From Amycolatopsis sp. FDAARGOS 1241 (GTDB lineage Bacteria > Actinomycetota > Actinomycetes > Mycobacteriales > Pseudonocardiaceae), in assembly GCF_016889705.1 (NCBI RefSeq), contig NZ_CP069526.1:6696001-6760000 (forward strand): a stretch of DNA of 64,000 bases. Direction: 5' to 3'. Below, in pieces: positions 27,050-36,150 of the stretch. Every line of letters begins with the position of its first letter. Within the stretch, counting starts at the first letter, position 1. The position numbers were made by a program, and so were the translations under genes. The notes under the pieces are model-generated. The model saw only the letters and a program-made list of their open reading frames with translations. It made no database searches and had not been told where the DNA came from.

Positions 27050-27601
27050 GTGACCTCGCCCGGGTGCTACGGCTGCGCGGCGCGCTCGGGTTGGGCGCGC
27101 AGCAGCTGGGCATCGTCGAAAGGGCGCTCGAACCGACGGCGGCGTACACGTGTGAGCGCGAGCAGTTCGGCCACGCGATCGGCGCGGTCCAGGCCGTGCG
27201 CCGGCGGCAGGCCGACGCCTACGTCGACGTCGAAGCGGTCCGGCTCGCGCTGTGGTAGACGGCGCGGCGGCTCTCGGCAGGGGCGTGCCCGCCGGCGCCG
27301 AGGTGGCGACGGCGAAGTACTGGGCTGCCGAATCCGGCCGCCGCGTCGCGCACACCGCGTGCACCTGCACGGCGGCGTCGGTATCGACGTCGAGTACCCG
27401 GTGCACCGCTACTTCGCGGCGGCCAAGCGCCCGGAGTTCACCGGCGGCGGCGCGACCGCGCAGCTGCCGGCCCTGGGCGGGCTGCCGGCGGAAGCCGACC
27501 CGGCACAGCTCGATCCGGCAGCGCCCCATCCCGCAGCGCCCCATCCCGCAGCGCCCGATCCGGCAGCGCCCTCTCCGCGAACGCTCAGTCCGACGGAGTG
27601 A
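27050..27601 (+). pseudogene. truncated, frameshifted acyl-CoA dehydrogenase (3' part)
   Basis: A decayed acyl-CoA dehydrogenase C-terminal domain. It begins DLARVLRLRGALGLGAQQLG, IVERALEPTAAYTCEREQFG and QADAYVDVEAVRLALW, then has a TAG at 27256 (where a Gln is expected), a base gain in a G run, then VPAGAEVATAKYWAAESGRR in a second frame, a base loss, and HLHGGVGIDVEYPVHRYFAA in a third. The end has a Pro-Ala repeat tail and overlaps the Pat gene end by 17 bases. The N-terminal half is missing; it meets the SDR remnant head to head. Confidence 0.75.
27512..27571. repeat. 15-bp tandem repeat, 4 copies
   Basis: Four exact-phase units: GATCCGGCAGCGCCC at 27512 and 27557, CATCCCGCAGCGCCC at 27527 and 27542. 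They encode the (P-A-A-P-H/D) tail of the broken dehydrogenase and stop just before the Pat gene end. Confidence 0.85.
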
Positions 27602-30287
27602 TGTGCCGCAGCCGCCGCGGCCCGGTGTCCGGCCGCGTCGGGGTCGGGCCGAGGACCAAACGCGCGTTGGCGACGAACGCGCCGTCGGGCGAAGCGAGGA
27701 TCGGGTCGAGCGCGAGCGACCGGACCTCCGGGTTGTCCTCGGCCAGCGCGGCCACGCGCAGCACCATGTCCTGCAGCGCCGCCAGGTCCGCCGGTTCGTC
27801 GCCGCGGTAGCCGGTGAGCAGCGGCGACGTGCGCGGCTCGCGGATGAGCGTGGCGGCGTCGACGTCGGTCACCGGGATGGCGCGGTAGGCGCGGTCGCCC
27901 AGCAGCGTGCTGACCAACCCCGAGAGCCCGAACGACACGAGCGTGCCGAACGACGGGTCGTCCTGCAGCCCGATCACGCACGAGATCCCCTTGGGCGCCA
28001 TTCGCTGCACGTACAGCTCGTTGTCACCGGAGACCTCGCACAGGTCGCGGTAGGCCACGCGGACGGAGTCCGCGGACGTGAGGTCGAGCCGCACGCCGGC
28101 GAGGTCCGGGCGGCCGCGCAGTCGCTCGTCGACAGCCTTGAGCGTGACCGGGTAACCGAGCTCCGCGGCGGCCGTCACCGCTTCGTCCACATCGGACACC
28201 ACGCGGAACGGCACGACGTCCACGCCGTAGCAGCCGAGCAGTCGCACCACATCGTCGTCCGACAGCATCGTGGAGTGGCCGTCGGCGGCGAGCAGCTCGC
28301 GCACGATCTGCTGCGCCTTCTCCACGTGCAGCCCGGCCGGGCGCACGAGCGAGCCCTGTGGCCGCTGGCGCCAGGCCGAGTAGCGCACGACGCGGGCCAG
28401 CGCGTTCACCGCGCGCTCGGGGCTGGGGTACGACGGAATGGAACCCCGCGTGGGGACGCCGAAATCGGTGAGCACCGCGAGTTCGTCGGGCACGCCTTCG
28501 GCCGCGAGGAACGTCGAGACGACGGGCTTCGTCCGCTTCTGCTCGAGCACAGCCTGTTTCAGCGCCCGCGCGTAGGCGGTGCCGGGGATCGTGATCGGCG
28601 GCGCGAACACGGCGATCAGCGCGTCGACCTCGGCCGAATCCAGGGCGTCGCGCACCGCTTCGGCGAACGCGGCGGGCCCGGCCTGCGGGCCGATGTCCAC
28701 GGGATCGAAGGCGACGTGCAGGCCCTGCGCGCGGGCGGTGTCGGCGGCGAGCAGGCCGATCGCGCTGGAGTTGCCGACGATCGCGATACGCGGCCCGGCC
28801 GGCAGCGGCTGGTGCGCGAACACCAGCGCCGTGTCGAAGAGCTGCGCGAGCGACTCCACGCGCACGACCCCGGCCTGTTCGAACAGCGCCTGCACGCTCG
28901 CCTCGTCGACTTCCGCCGACGTCGCGGCCAGCTGCGGGCGCACCGCGTGCCGGCCGGACTTCACCGCGACGATCGGCTTGCTGCGCGCGAGCCGCCGCGC
29001 GAGGCGGGCGAACTTGCGCGGGTTGCCGAAGGACTCGAGGTAGAGCAGCACCAGATCCGTTTCGGGGTCGGTTTCCCAGTACTGCAGCAAGTCGTTGCCC
29101 GACACGTCGGCGCGGTTGCCGGCGGAGACGAACGTCGAGAGGCCGAGCCCGCGCGAACCGGCGTCGGCGAGGATCGCGGTGCCCAGTGCACCCGACTGGC
29201 AGAAGAACCCGGTGTGTCCGCGCTTGGGCAGCCGCGGCGCGAGCGTCGCGTTGAGCCGGACACCGGGCGCGGTGTTGAGGACGCCGAGCGCGTTCGGGCC
29301 CACCACGCGCATGCCGTGCGCCCGGGCCTCGCCGACGAGCCGCAGTTCGGCGTGCAGGCCGAGCGGTCCGGATTCGGCGAAGCCGCCCGACACGATCACC
29401 AGTGTCTTCACGCCCTTGGCGAGACAGGCGTCGAGCACGGATTCCACGACCTCGGCGGGCACGGCCACCACCGCGAGGTCGACCGGGTCCGGGATGTCGA
29501 GCACGGACGCGTACGCGCGGACGCCGCGCACGGAGCGGTGCTCGGGGTTGACCGGGTAGACGGTGCCGGCGAAATCGGCGGCCAGCATGTTCGCGAAGGC
29601 CACGTGCCCGACCTTCGTGGGATCGGCCGACGCGCCGATCACCGCGACCGAGCGCGGGTGCAGCAGGTTGTGCACGCTGCGCGCCTCGGCGGCCTGCTCA
29701 CGCGAGCGCGCGACGGCGAGCGACTCCTCCGTCGGGTCGATGTCGAACTCCAGGTGCAGCACGCCTTCCTCGATGGCGCGGCTCACCTGGTAACCGGCGT
29801 CGCGGAACACACGGACCATGGCGGCGTTCTCGGCGAGGACCTCCGCGACGAACCGGCGCAGCCCGCTCTCCGACGCCGCGGCGGCCAGGTGCTCCAGCAG
29901 GATCGAGCCGAGCCCGCGGCCCTGGTGCTTGTCGTCGACCACGAACGCGACCTCGGCCGACGGCCCGCCGTCGAGCCGCTCGTAACGCCCGACGGCCACG
30001 ATGTCGTCGCCCAGCAAAGCCACGAACGCGACCCGGTCGTGGTGGTCCACAGTGGAGAACCGTTCGAGGTCGCGCGGCGGGATGCGCGGGTAGGCGCCGA
30101 AATAGCGCAGATACCGGGTGCGCTCCGAAAGGCGGCTGTGGAACGCGACGAGGTTGTCGGCGTCCGACGGCACGATGGGCCTCAGGTGCACGGTGCCGCC
30201 GTCGGAGAGGACGACGTCGGCTTCCCAGTCGCGGGGATAGTCGTAGGGGTCGCGCCGGCCCTTTCCTTCGTCGGGGTCTTCGGACAT
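27585..30287 (-). CDS. pat: protein lysine acetyltransferase (Pat type: GNAT + acyl-CoA-synthetase-like domains)
   Basis: A 900-residue protein. The GNAT domain is N-terminal (residues ~20-190; EVAFVVDDKHQGRGLGSILL is the acetyl-CoA loop), followed by a CoA-binding domain (PRSVAVIGASADPTKVGHVA), ligase-like domains and a C-terminal ATP-grasp region. This order (GNAT first) is the actinomycete type; enterobacterial Pat has GNAT last. The phospho-histidine motif Ser-His-Thr-Gly of active ADP-forming synthetases is absent (AATSAEVDEASV at that place), so the synthetase part is probably regulatory. Pat enzymes acetylate acyl-CoA synthetases and switch them off. The gene follows acuC by one base, so both form one operon. 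Confidence 0.87.
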   Translation of the reverse strand: MSEDPDEGKGRRDPYDYPRDWEADVVLSDGGTVHLRPIVPSDADNLVAFHSRLSERTRYLRYFGAYPRIPPRDLERFSTVDHHDRVAFVALLGDDIVAVGRYERLDGGPSAEVAFVVDDKHQGRGLGSILLEHLAAAASESGLRRFVAEVLAENAAMVRVFRDAGYQVSRAIEEGVLHLEFDIDPTEESLAVARSREQAAEARSVHNLLHPRSVAVIGASADPTKVGHVAFANMLAADFAGTVYPVNPEHRSVRGVRAYASVLDIPDPVDLAVVAVPAEVVESVLDACLAKGVKTLVIVSGGFAESGPLGLHAELRLVGEARAHGMRVVGPNALGVLNTAPGVRLNATLAPRLPKRGHTGFFCQSGALGTAILADAGSRGLGLSTFVSAGNRADVSGNDLLQYWETDPETDLVLLYLESFGNPRKFARLARRLARSKPIVAVKSGRHAVRPQLAATSAEVDEASVQALFEQAGVVRVESLAQLFDTALVFAHQPLPAGPRIAIVGNSSAIGLLAADTARAQGLHVAFDPVDIGPQAGPAAFAEAVRDALDSAEVDALIAVFAPPITIPGTAYARALKQAVLEQKRTKPVVSTFLAAEGVPDELAVLTDFGVPTRGSIPSYPSPERAVNALARVVRYSAWRQRPQGSLVRPAGLHVEKAQQIVRELLAADGHSTMLSDDDVVRLLGCYGVDVVPFRVVSDVDEAVTAAAELGYPVTLKAVDERLRGRPDLAGVRLDLTSADSVRVAYRDLCEVSGDNELYVQRMAPKGISCVIGLQDDPSFGTLVSFGLSGLVSTLLGDRAYRAIPVTDVDAATLIREPRTSPLLTGYRGDEPADLAALQDMVLRVAALAEDNPEVRSLALDPILASPDGAFVANARLVLGPTPTRPDTGPRRLRHITPSD

Positions 30288-30288
30288 G

Positions 30289-31461
30289 TCAGTCCCTCGG
30301 GTCGTCCGGATCGAGGCCGTGGAGGGGGAAGACGGCGCGGCGGGTGTCGCGGATCGTGACGTCCACCGGTTCGTCGGCTTCGTCGCCCCACGGTTTGAAC
30401 GCGGTGTCGCGCTCGTCGGTCATGGCGCGCGGGAGCTCGGCGGTCGGCGCGACCTTCGTGATCGAGGAGACCCAGCCGGGCGGCAGGGCCGTCTCGGGCG
30501 CGACGTCGCGATCGAGCACCGTGGCAATCAGGTGCGTCCACGAGCGCGGGACCACGCGGATCAGCTGGTAACCGCCCCCGCCGACCGCGAGCCAGCGCCC
30601 GTCGGCGTAGGTCTCCGCGAGATCGCGCATGGTCTCGTAGATCGTGCGGTGCCCGTCGACCGAAAGCGACAGGTCGGCCAGCGGGTCCTCCTCGTGCGAG
30701 TCGACTCCGCACTGCGTCACCAGGATCTGCGGCTCGAACTCCGCCAGCAGCGACGGCACCACCGCGTGGAACGCCCGCAGCCACCCGGGGTCCTTCGTCT
30801 GCGGCGGCAGCGGGATGTTCACGGACGTGCCTGCCGCCTTGCCCGTGCCGATCTCGGCCGCGTAACCCGTGCCGGGCCACAGCGTGAACGGGTGCTGGTG
30901 CAGCGAAACCGTGAGCACTCGCGGGTCGTCGTAGAACGCCTTCTGGACGCCGTCGCCGTGGTGGACGTCGGTGTCGAGGTAGGCGATGCGGTCGAAGCCG
31001 TGGTCGAGCAGCCAGGAGATCGCGACAGCGCAGTCGTTGTACACGCAGAAGCCGGACGCGTGGTCGCGCATCGCGTGGTGCAGCCCGCCCGCGATGTTGA
31101 CGGCGCGCTTGACCTCCCCGTCCGCGATCTTGCGCGCCGCGAGCAGCGTCGACCCGACCACGAGCGCCGAGGCCTCGTGCATCCCGGCGAACACGGGGTT
31201 GTCCGCCGTGCCCAGCCCGTGCCCGACGTCCCACCCGACGAGCGGCGCTTCCTTCACCGCCGCCAGGTATTCGGGCGCGTGGATCCGCAGCAGCTCCTCG
31301 TCGCCGGCCGCGGTGGGCACGAGCAGCTCGACGCCTTGCAGCACCCCGAGTTCGGTGGCCAGCCGCACCGTGAGCTCCAGCCGGACGGGGTTGAAGGGGT
31401 GCTCGCCCCCGAGGTCGTACCCCAGCAGCGCGGCATCCCAGAGGACAGCAGGCGAGGACAT
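30289..31461 (-). CDS. acuC: AcuC-type protein deacetylase (histone deacetylase family)
   Basis: A 390-residue class I/II deacetylase. Zinc and catalytic motifs are visible: HHAMRDHASGFCVYNDCAVA (active-site His pair and Asn/Asp), YLDTDVHHGDGVQKAFYDD (zinc Asp and His) and VTQCGVDSHEEDPLADL (second zinc Asp region). GGGGYQLIRVVPRSW holds the substrate Tyr. AcuC removes acetyl groups from lysines such as that of acetyl-CoA synthetase and so opposes Pat. ATG 31461 is taken as start; a GTG at 31470 is nine bases upstream. Confidence 0.9.
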   Translation of the reverse strand: MSSPAVLWDAALLGYDLGGEHPFNPVRLELTVRLATELGVLQGVELLVPTAAGDEELLRIHAPEYLAAVKEAPLVGWDVGHGLGTADNPVFAGMHEASALVVGSTLLAARKIADGEVKRAVNIAGGLHHAMRDHASGFCVYNDCAVAISWLLDHGFDRIAYLDTDVHHGDGVQKAFYDDPRVLTVSLHQHPFTLWPGTGYAAEIGTGKAAGTSVNIPLPPQTKDPGWLRAFHAVVPSLLAEFEPQILVTQCGVDSHEEDPLADLSLSVDGHRTIYETMRDLAETYADGRWLAVGGGGYQLIRVVPRSWTHLIATVLDRDVAPETALPPGWVSSITKVAPTAELPRAMTDERDTAFKPWGDEADEPVDVTIRDTRRAVFPLHGLDPDDPRD

Positions 31462-31510
31462 GTACCGCACTGTACTGGCCGGACGGGCTCACAGCCCGGT
31501 TCGCGACAGC

Positions 31511-32350
31511 TCAGCCGCGCTCCGGGCCGGTGGCGGCGGGGCGCTCGGGGTCGCGGGACCAGTGCGACCACGAACCCGCGTAGAGCGCGGCCGGTGCCGG
31601 GTGGCCGGCGATCTCGAGGGCGAGGACCACCGAAGACGCCGTGACACCGGAGCCGCAGTAGGCACCGACGGGGGTGTCCGCGGTCAGGCCGAGATCCGCG
31701 AAGCGGGCGGCGAGGTCGGCCGGCGCGCGCCAGCGGCCGTCGGGCCCGGCGTGGTCCGACGACGGCGCACTCACGGCGCCCGGGATGTGCCCCGCGCGCG
31801 GATCGACGGGTTCGGTCTCGCCGGTGTAGCGGGCGTGGGCCCGGGCGTCGAAGAGCATCCCTTCGCGGGCGCGGGCGGCGGCTTCGTCGGCGGTGAGCAC
31901 CGGCATGCCGCCGGGGCGGACCTCGAGGTCGCCGGGCTCGGGTGCCGGCACGTCGGCGGTGACCTCGCGGCCTTCGGCGAGCCACGCTGCGTAACCGCCG
32001 TCCAGGACCGCCACGTCGGCGTGCCCGGCCCACCGCAGCAGCCACCAGGCGCGGGCGGCGACGGAGCCGTCGGCGTCGTCGTACACGACCACCGGCCGGT
32101 CGGCGCGCACCCCGGCTTTCCGCAGCTCACGCTGTAGATCCGCGGAGGCGGGCAAGGGGTGCCGGCCACCCTCGCCCGGCGGGGCCGCGAGCGCCGTGTC
32201 GAGGTCGACGAACACCGCTCCAGGCACGTGGCCTTCGCGGTAGGAGTCGGCTCCGGGCGGCCCGGCCAGGCGCCAGCGCACGTCCAGCACGACGGGTCGC
32301 TCGGCGTCGGGAAGGGCGGCGAACTCGGCAGGCGTGATCAACGGTCCCAT
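31511..32350 (-). CDS. thiosulfate/3-mercaptopyruvate sulfurtransferase (two-rhodanese)
   Basis: About 279 residues with two rhodanese domains. The first (VVLDVRWRL ... [16 protein letters not shown]) lacks the catalytic Cys; the second has [17 protein letters not shown] with the active-site Cys. It transfers sulfur from thiosulfate or mercaptopyruvate to an acceptor such as cyanide or thioredoxin. ATG 32350 has AGGA eight bases upstream; another ATG nine bases earlier has no ribosome site. It is divergent from ideR, 41 bases beyond acuC's start. Confidence 0.87.
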   Translation of the reverse strand: MGPLITPAEFAALPDAERPVVLDVRWRLAGPPGADSYREGHVPGAVFVDLDTALAAPPGEGGRHPLPASADLQRELRKAGVRADRPVVVYDDADGSVAARAWWLLRWAGHADVAVLDGGYAAWLAEGREVTADVPAPEPGDLEVRPGGMPVLTADEAAARAREGMLFDARAHARYTGETEPVDPRAGHIPGAVSAPSSDHAGPDGRWRAPADLAARFADLGLTADTPVGAYCGSGVTASSVVLALEIAGHPAPAALYAGSWSHWSRDPERPAATGPERG

Positions 32351-32487
32351 GGCCCCCATCCTGCAGGTCCGCGCGCCCGGAGCACACCGGGGCCGGACTT
32401 TTCAGGGCGGGTGGCTTGTTATGTCGCCGCGTGCCGTCGGTGCCGGGGCCAACGACTACGATGAGCAACGCGGACGAAGGGGACAGC

Positions 32488-33189
32488 GTGAACGATCTCA
32501 TCGACACCACCGAGATGTACTTGCGTACGATCTACGAGCTCGAAGAAGAGGGTGTCGTCCCGCTGCGGGCCCGGATCGCGGAGCGCCTGCAGCAGAGCGG
32601 GCCCACCGTGAGCCAGACCGTGGCCAGGATGGAGCGCGACGGGCTGGTCGTGGTGGCCGACGACCGGCACTTGCAGCTGACCGACCACGGCCGGGAGCTC
32701 GCGATCGCCGTCATGCGCAAGCACCGTCTCGCCGAGCGCCTCCTCGTCGACGTCATCGGGCTCGAGTGGGAGCACGTGCACACCGAGGCGTGCCGCTGGG
32801 AGCATGTGATGAGCGAGGCCGTCGAGCGCAAGCTGGTGAAGCTGCTCGACCACCCGACCACCTCGCCGTACGGCAACCCGATCCCGGGCCTCGACAAGCT
32901 CGGCGACGGCGACCCGGCCCCGCCCGCGGAGTCCGATCTCGTCCGGCTCGACGAGTTCGCCCGCACCGGCGGCGGCGACGTCGTGATCCGCCGCATCGCC
33001 GAGCACGTGCAGCTCGACGAATCGCTGCTCACCGAGCTCAAGTCCGTCGGCATCGTGCCCGGCGGCCGCGTCACCGTGGGCAAGGCCAACGGCGGCACCG
33101 TCACCATCGAGATCACCGGCGGCGAGACCAGCTCCACCGCGCAGGTCTCCACCTCGGCACTGCACGCCGTGCTGGCGCAGGCTCGGTGA
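32488..33189 (+). CDS. ideR: iron-dependent regulator, DtxR/IdeR family
   Basis: A 233-residue metal-dependent repressor. [20 protein letters not shown] starts the winged helix, [20 protein letters not shown] is the recognition part, [20 protein letters not shown] and [15 protein letters not shown] hold the ancillary and primary Fe(II) ligands (Met, Cys, Glu, His), and the end is an SH3-like domain ([20 protein letters not shown]). It represses iron uptake genes when iron-loaded. GTG 32488 with GAAGGGG upstream gives the classical start [11 protein letters not shown]. It overlaps galK by four bases. No iron box was found in front of it. Confidence 0.95.
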   Translation: MNDLIDTTEMYLRTIYELEEEGVVPLRARIAERLQQSGPTVSQTVARMERDGLVVVADDRHLQLTDHGRELAIAVMRKHRLAERLLVDVIGLEWEHVHTEACRWEHVMSEAVERKLVKLLDHPTTSPYGNPIPGLDKLGDGDPAPPAESDLVRLDEFARTGGGDVVIRRIAEHVQLDESLLTELKSVGIVPGGRVTVGKANGGTVTIEITGGETSSTAQVSTSALHAVLAQAR

Positions 33190-34367
33190 GCCCCGCCGGC
33201 GACGCGGCCAGGGCGTTCCAGGAGATCCACGGCCGGGCCCCGGCCGGGGTCTGGTCGGCTCCGGGCCGGGTGAACCTGATCGGTGAGCACACCGACTACA
33301 ACGACGGTTTCGTCCTGCCCTTCGCGCTCCCCCACCGCCTCGCGGTGGCGGCGTCGCGGCGCGAAGACGGCAAGCTCAACGTCGCCACCCTCGGCGACGA
33401 CGGGCAGCTGCAGTACTCGGACCTCCTCGACATCGCGTCCCTCGCCCCGGGTTCGGTGCAGGGCTGGGCCGCGTACCCCGCGGGCGTGGCGTGGGTGCTG
33501 CGCGACCACGGCTACTCCGCCGGCGCCGACCTCGTGATCGCCGGTGACGTGCCATCGGGCGCGGGCCTGTCCTCGTCGCACGCGCTCGAGTGCGCCGTGT
33601 CGCTGGCCCTGCTCGGGCTCGCCGGCGTCGAACTCGATGACGGCAACCCCGCCACCCCGGCCCGGCCACAGATCGCGCGCTGGGTGCAGCGCTCCGAGAA
33701 CGACTTCGTCGGCGCCCCCACCGGCCTGCTCGACCAGACCGCGTCGCTGTGCTGCCGCGAGGCGTGCGTGCTCTTCCTCGACGTCCGCTCCGGCGAGATG
33801 GAGCAGGTGCCCTTCCCGCTGGCGGAGGCCGGCGCCCGCGTGCTGATCATCGACACGCGCACCAAGCACTCCCACGCTGAAGGCGGCTACGGCGAACGCC
33901 GGCGCGGCACCGAGCGCGCCGCCGAGCTCCTCGGCGTGAAGGCGCTGCGCGACGTCACCCTCGACGGTCTGCCCGCCGCCCTCGCCCAGCTGCCCGACGA
34001 CCTCGCGCCGCTCGTGCGCCACGTGGTCACCGAGAACCAGCGCGTGCTCGACGTGGTGGCCCTGCTGCACCAGGGCAAGCTGACCGAGATCGGCCCCCAC
34101 CTCGACGCCTCCCATGCCTCGATGCGCGACGACTACCGCATCTCCACCGCCGAGCTCGACCTCGCCGTCGACTCCGCCCGCACCGCGGGCGCCCTCGGTG
34201 CCCGGATGACCGGCGGCGGCTTCGGCGGTTCGGCCATCGCCCTGGTTCGCGAGGCGGACCTCGAGCGCATCCGCGCGGCCGTCGAGGAAGCCTTCGAGCA
34301 CGCCGGCCTCCGCCGTCCCCGCACCTTCACCGCCGTCCCCTCCCGCGGTGCCGCCCGCGACGTCTGA
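33186..34367 (+). CDS. galK: galactokinase
   Basis: A 393-residue GHMP kinase that phosphorylates galactose at C1. The galactokinase signature is [33 protein letters not shown] is the phosphate-binding motif, and [17 protein letters not shown] is the third GHMP motif. GTG 33186 overlaps the ideR stop (GTGA), so galK is translationally coupled to the iron regulator. It ends before a 12-bp hairpin; galE follows 410 bases later on the same strand. Confidence 0.95.
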   Translation: MSPAGDAARAFQEIHGRAPAGVWSAPGRVNLIGEHTDYNDGFVLPFALPHRLAVAASRREDGKLNVATLGDDGQLQYSDLLDIASLAPGSVQGWAAYPAGVAWVLRDHGYSAGADLVIAGDVPSGAGLSSSHALECAVSLALLGLAGVELDDGNPATPARPQIARWVQRSENDFVGAPTGLLDQTASLCCREACVLFLDVRSGEMEQVPFPLAEAGARVLIIDTRTKHSHAEGGYGERRRGTERAAELLGVKALRDVTLDGLPAALAQLPDDLAPLVRHVVTENQRVLDVVALLHQGKLTEIGPHLDASHASMRDDYRISTAELDLAVDSARTAGALGARMTGGGFGGSAIALVREADLERIRAAVEEAFEHAGLRRPRTFTAVPSRGAARDV

Positions 34368-34386
34368 CCGCACTCCGCACTTCGAT

Positions 34387-34426
34387 CACCACTGCCCCGA
34401 GGCCTCCCGTCTTGGGGGCAGTGGTG
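34387..34426 (+). terminator. hairpin terminator after galK
   Basis: Perfect 12-bp stem CACCACTGCCCC / GGGGCAGTGGTG with a 16-base loop, starting 20 bases after the galK stop. Confidence 0.8.
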
Positions 34427-34453
34427 TGCCCGGGGCGCCGAAAGTGCGACGGT

Positions 34454-34588
34454 CGCAAGGGCACCTGAGACGCCGCGCTGCGCGGACGCCCGACGGCGGT
34501 GTCGCGATCCCAAGTGCCCCACCCCATCCATCTCACCGCGGCGGCCACGAGGGCACCCTGAGTCCCGCGCTGTCGCGGACGCCCGATG
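34454..34588. repeat. imperfect direct repeat, two ~42-bp copies, in the galK-galE gap
   Basis: Copies at 34454-34494 and 34546-34588 share GGGCACC(C)TGAG, CCGCGCTG and CGCGGACGCCCGA. The 352-base gap from 34427 to 34778 otherwise holds no gene that I can support. The AGGGCACC-type core is reminiscent of interspersed repeats frequent in Amycolatopsis genomes (from memory). Confidence 0.6.
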
Positions 34589-34778
34589 TTCGGGGCCCGC
34601 GCCGGGTCTGGGTGCGGCTTGGAAGCCTCGGGTTCGCGCTTGGCGTCGCGGGCGGGCGCATTCGGCGGGGCTGTAGCCGGTGCGGCAGGACCGGGCGGAC
34701 AACCCCGGGCGGTCCCCTGCATCGTGGTGCGGGGAGACTGTGGCGCACAGTCACCACCCTCACCAGAAAGGCCACGCC

Positions 34779-35759
34779 GTGACGGACCCGCAGAGCCCCC
34801 TGAAACTGATCGTCACGGGAGGCGCAGGCTACGTGGGCAGCGTATGCGCCGCGCGGCTCATCGAGGCCGGTCACCAGGTCACGGTCGTGGACGACCTGTC
34901 CACCGGCCACGCCGACGCCGTCCACCCCGACGCGCGCTTCATCGAAGGCGACGCCGCCGCCGTCGCGGCGGGCCTCCTCAGCGAGGGCTTCGACGGCGTG
35001 CTGCACTTCGCGGCGAAGTCGCTCGTCGGCGAATCGATGACCGATCCCGCGAAGTACTGGGAAGGCAATGTCGTCACGTCGCTGCGCCTGCTCGAAGCCA
35101 TGAAAGCCCACGGCACGCCGCGCCTCGTCTTCTCCTCCACCGCCGCCACGTACGGCGAGCCGGAGTCGTCGCCGATCCCCGAGACCGCGCCGACGCAGCC
35201 GACCAACACCTACGGCGCGTCCAAGCTCGCGATCGACCACGCCATCACAAGCTTCGCGCGCGCCCACGGTCTCGCCGCGGTGAGCCTGCGTTACTTCAAC
35301 GTCGCCGGCGCGTACCACGCCTTCGGTGAACGGCACACCACCGAAACACACCTCATCCCCCTCGTCCTCCAGGTCGCGACCGGCGACCGCGCCCACATCT
35401 CCATCTACGGCGACGACTACCCGACTCCCGACAAGACGGCCATCCGCGACTACATCCACGTCGCCGACCTCGCCGACGCCCACCTGCTCGCCCTCCGCCA
35501 CGCCACCGCCGGCGAGCACCGCATCTACAACCTCGGCAGCGGCACCGGTTTCTCGGTCCTGGAGGTCGTCGAGTCCTGCCGGCGCGTCACCGGCCACCCG
35601 ATCCCGGCCGAGATCGCGCCCCGCCGCTCCGGCGACCCCTCGGTCCTCGTCGCGTCCAGCGACAAGGCCGGCCGGGAACTCGGCTGGAAGCCCGAGCGCA
35701 CCGACCTCGACGGCATCGTCTCCGACGCGTGGACGTTCACCCAGTCCCGCCGCGGCTGA
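34779..35759 (+). CDS. galE: UDP-glucose 4-epimerase
   Basis: A 326-residue extended SDR that interconverts UDP-glucose and UDP-galactose. [20 protein letters not shown] is the NAD-binding motif, [16 protein letters not shown] the serine strand, and [16 protein letters not shown] carries the catalytic Tyr-x3-Lys. [10 protein letters not shown] and [16 protein letters not shown] are typical GalE segments. GTG 34779 follows GAAAGG with a seven-base spacer. With galK it makes a Leloir branch; no galT is in the window. Confidence 0.94.
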   Translation: MTDPQSPLKLIVTGGAGYVGSVCAARLIEAGHQVTVVDDLSTGHADAVHPDARFIEGDAAAVAAGLLSEGFDGVLHFAAKSLVGESMTDPAKYWEGNVVTSLRLLEAMKAHGTPRLVFSSTAATYGEPESSPIPETAPTQPTNTYGASKLAIDHAITSFARAHGLAAVSLRYFNVAGAYHAFGERHTTETHLIPLVLQVATGDRAHISIYGDDYPTPDKTAIRDYIHVADLADAHLLALRHATAGEHRIYNLGSGTGFSVLEVVESCRRVTGHPIPAEIAPRRSGDPSVLVASSDKAGRELGWKPERTDLDGIVSDAWTFTQSRRG

Positions 35760-35777
35760 GCACCACTCCTCCCCGAT

Positions 35778-35804
35778 GGGCCCGGCTCGTGGCGGCCCGG
35801 GCCC
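35778..35804 (+). terminator. hairpin terminator after galE
   Basis: Stem GGGCCCGG / CCGGGCCC (8 bp) with an 11-base loop, 18 bases after the galE stop. Confidence 0.65.
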
Positions 35805-36063
35805 GTCGGTGTCTGCGGGCAGTCCGCCGGTGACGGGAGTGCCGGCGAGTTCGGTGGGGTTCGGCCCCCGGGTCGACAGGCCTGGAGGCACTCGCCGCTG
35901 AGTCCGCGTTCTAGGTGCGCTCGAGGGATGACGGCCGCTGACCATTCGATCGCCTTCACTACGGCCAGGGGTGGCACCGCGCTTTCCGAACGGATGGCGC
36001 CCGCGCATTTTCCGGCCATCAGAACCGCCTCGCACGACGCGCCGGCCCATGCCGCGGACGGCT

Positions 36064-36094
36064 CACCAGCAGGCGAGCCAGCCGCCTGCTGGTG
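36064..36094. other. perfect 12-bp hairpin in a gene-free stretch
   Basis: CACCAGCAGGCG pairs with CGCCTGCTGGTG around a 7-base loop (AGCCAGC). It lies in the 35805-36150 stretch, in which I see no gene, at the left edge of the tandem array and could be the terminator for leftward reading out of it. Confidence 0.6.
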
Positions 36095-36150
36095 GCCCGG
36101 CTCACCCCACACCGCAGCCGCTGCACCGTTGCCGAGCTGCGGGCTTCAGA

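Noticed and set aside
27252..30359. Plus-strand open frame of over 1000 codons
   Set aside because: It is the antisense of the Pat gene, a usual product of high GC content; its translation is Arg/Val/Gly-rich with no domain.
32360..32487. Iron box for IdeR autoregulation
   Set aside because: The short divergent region has no TTAGG-type inverted repeat.
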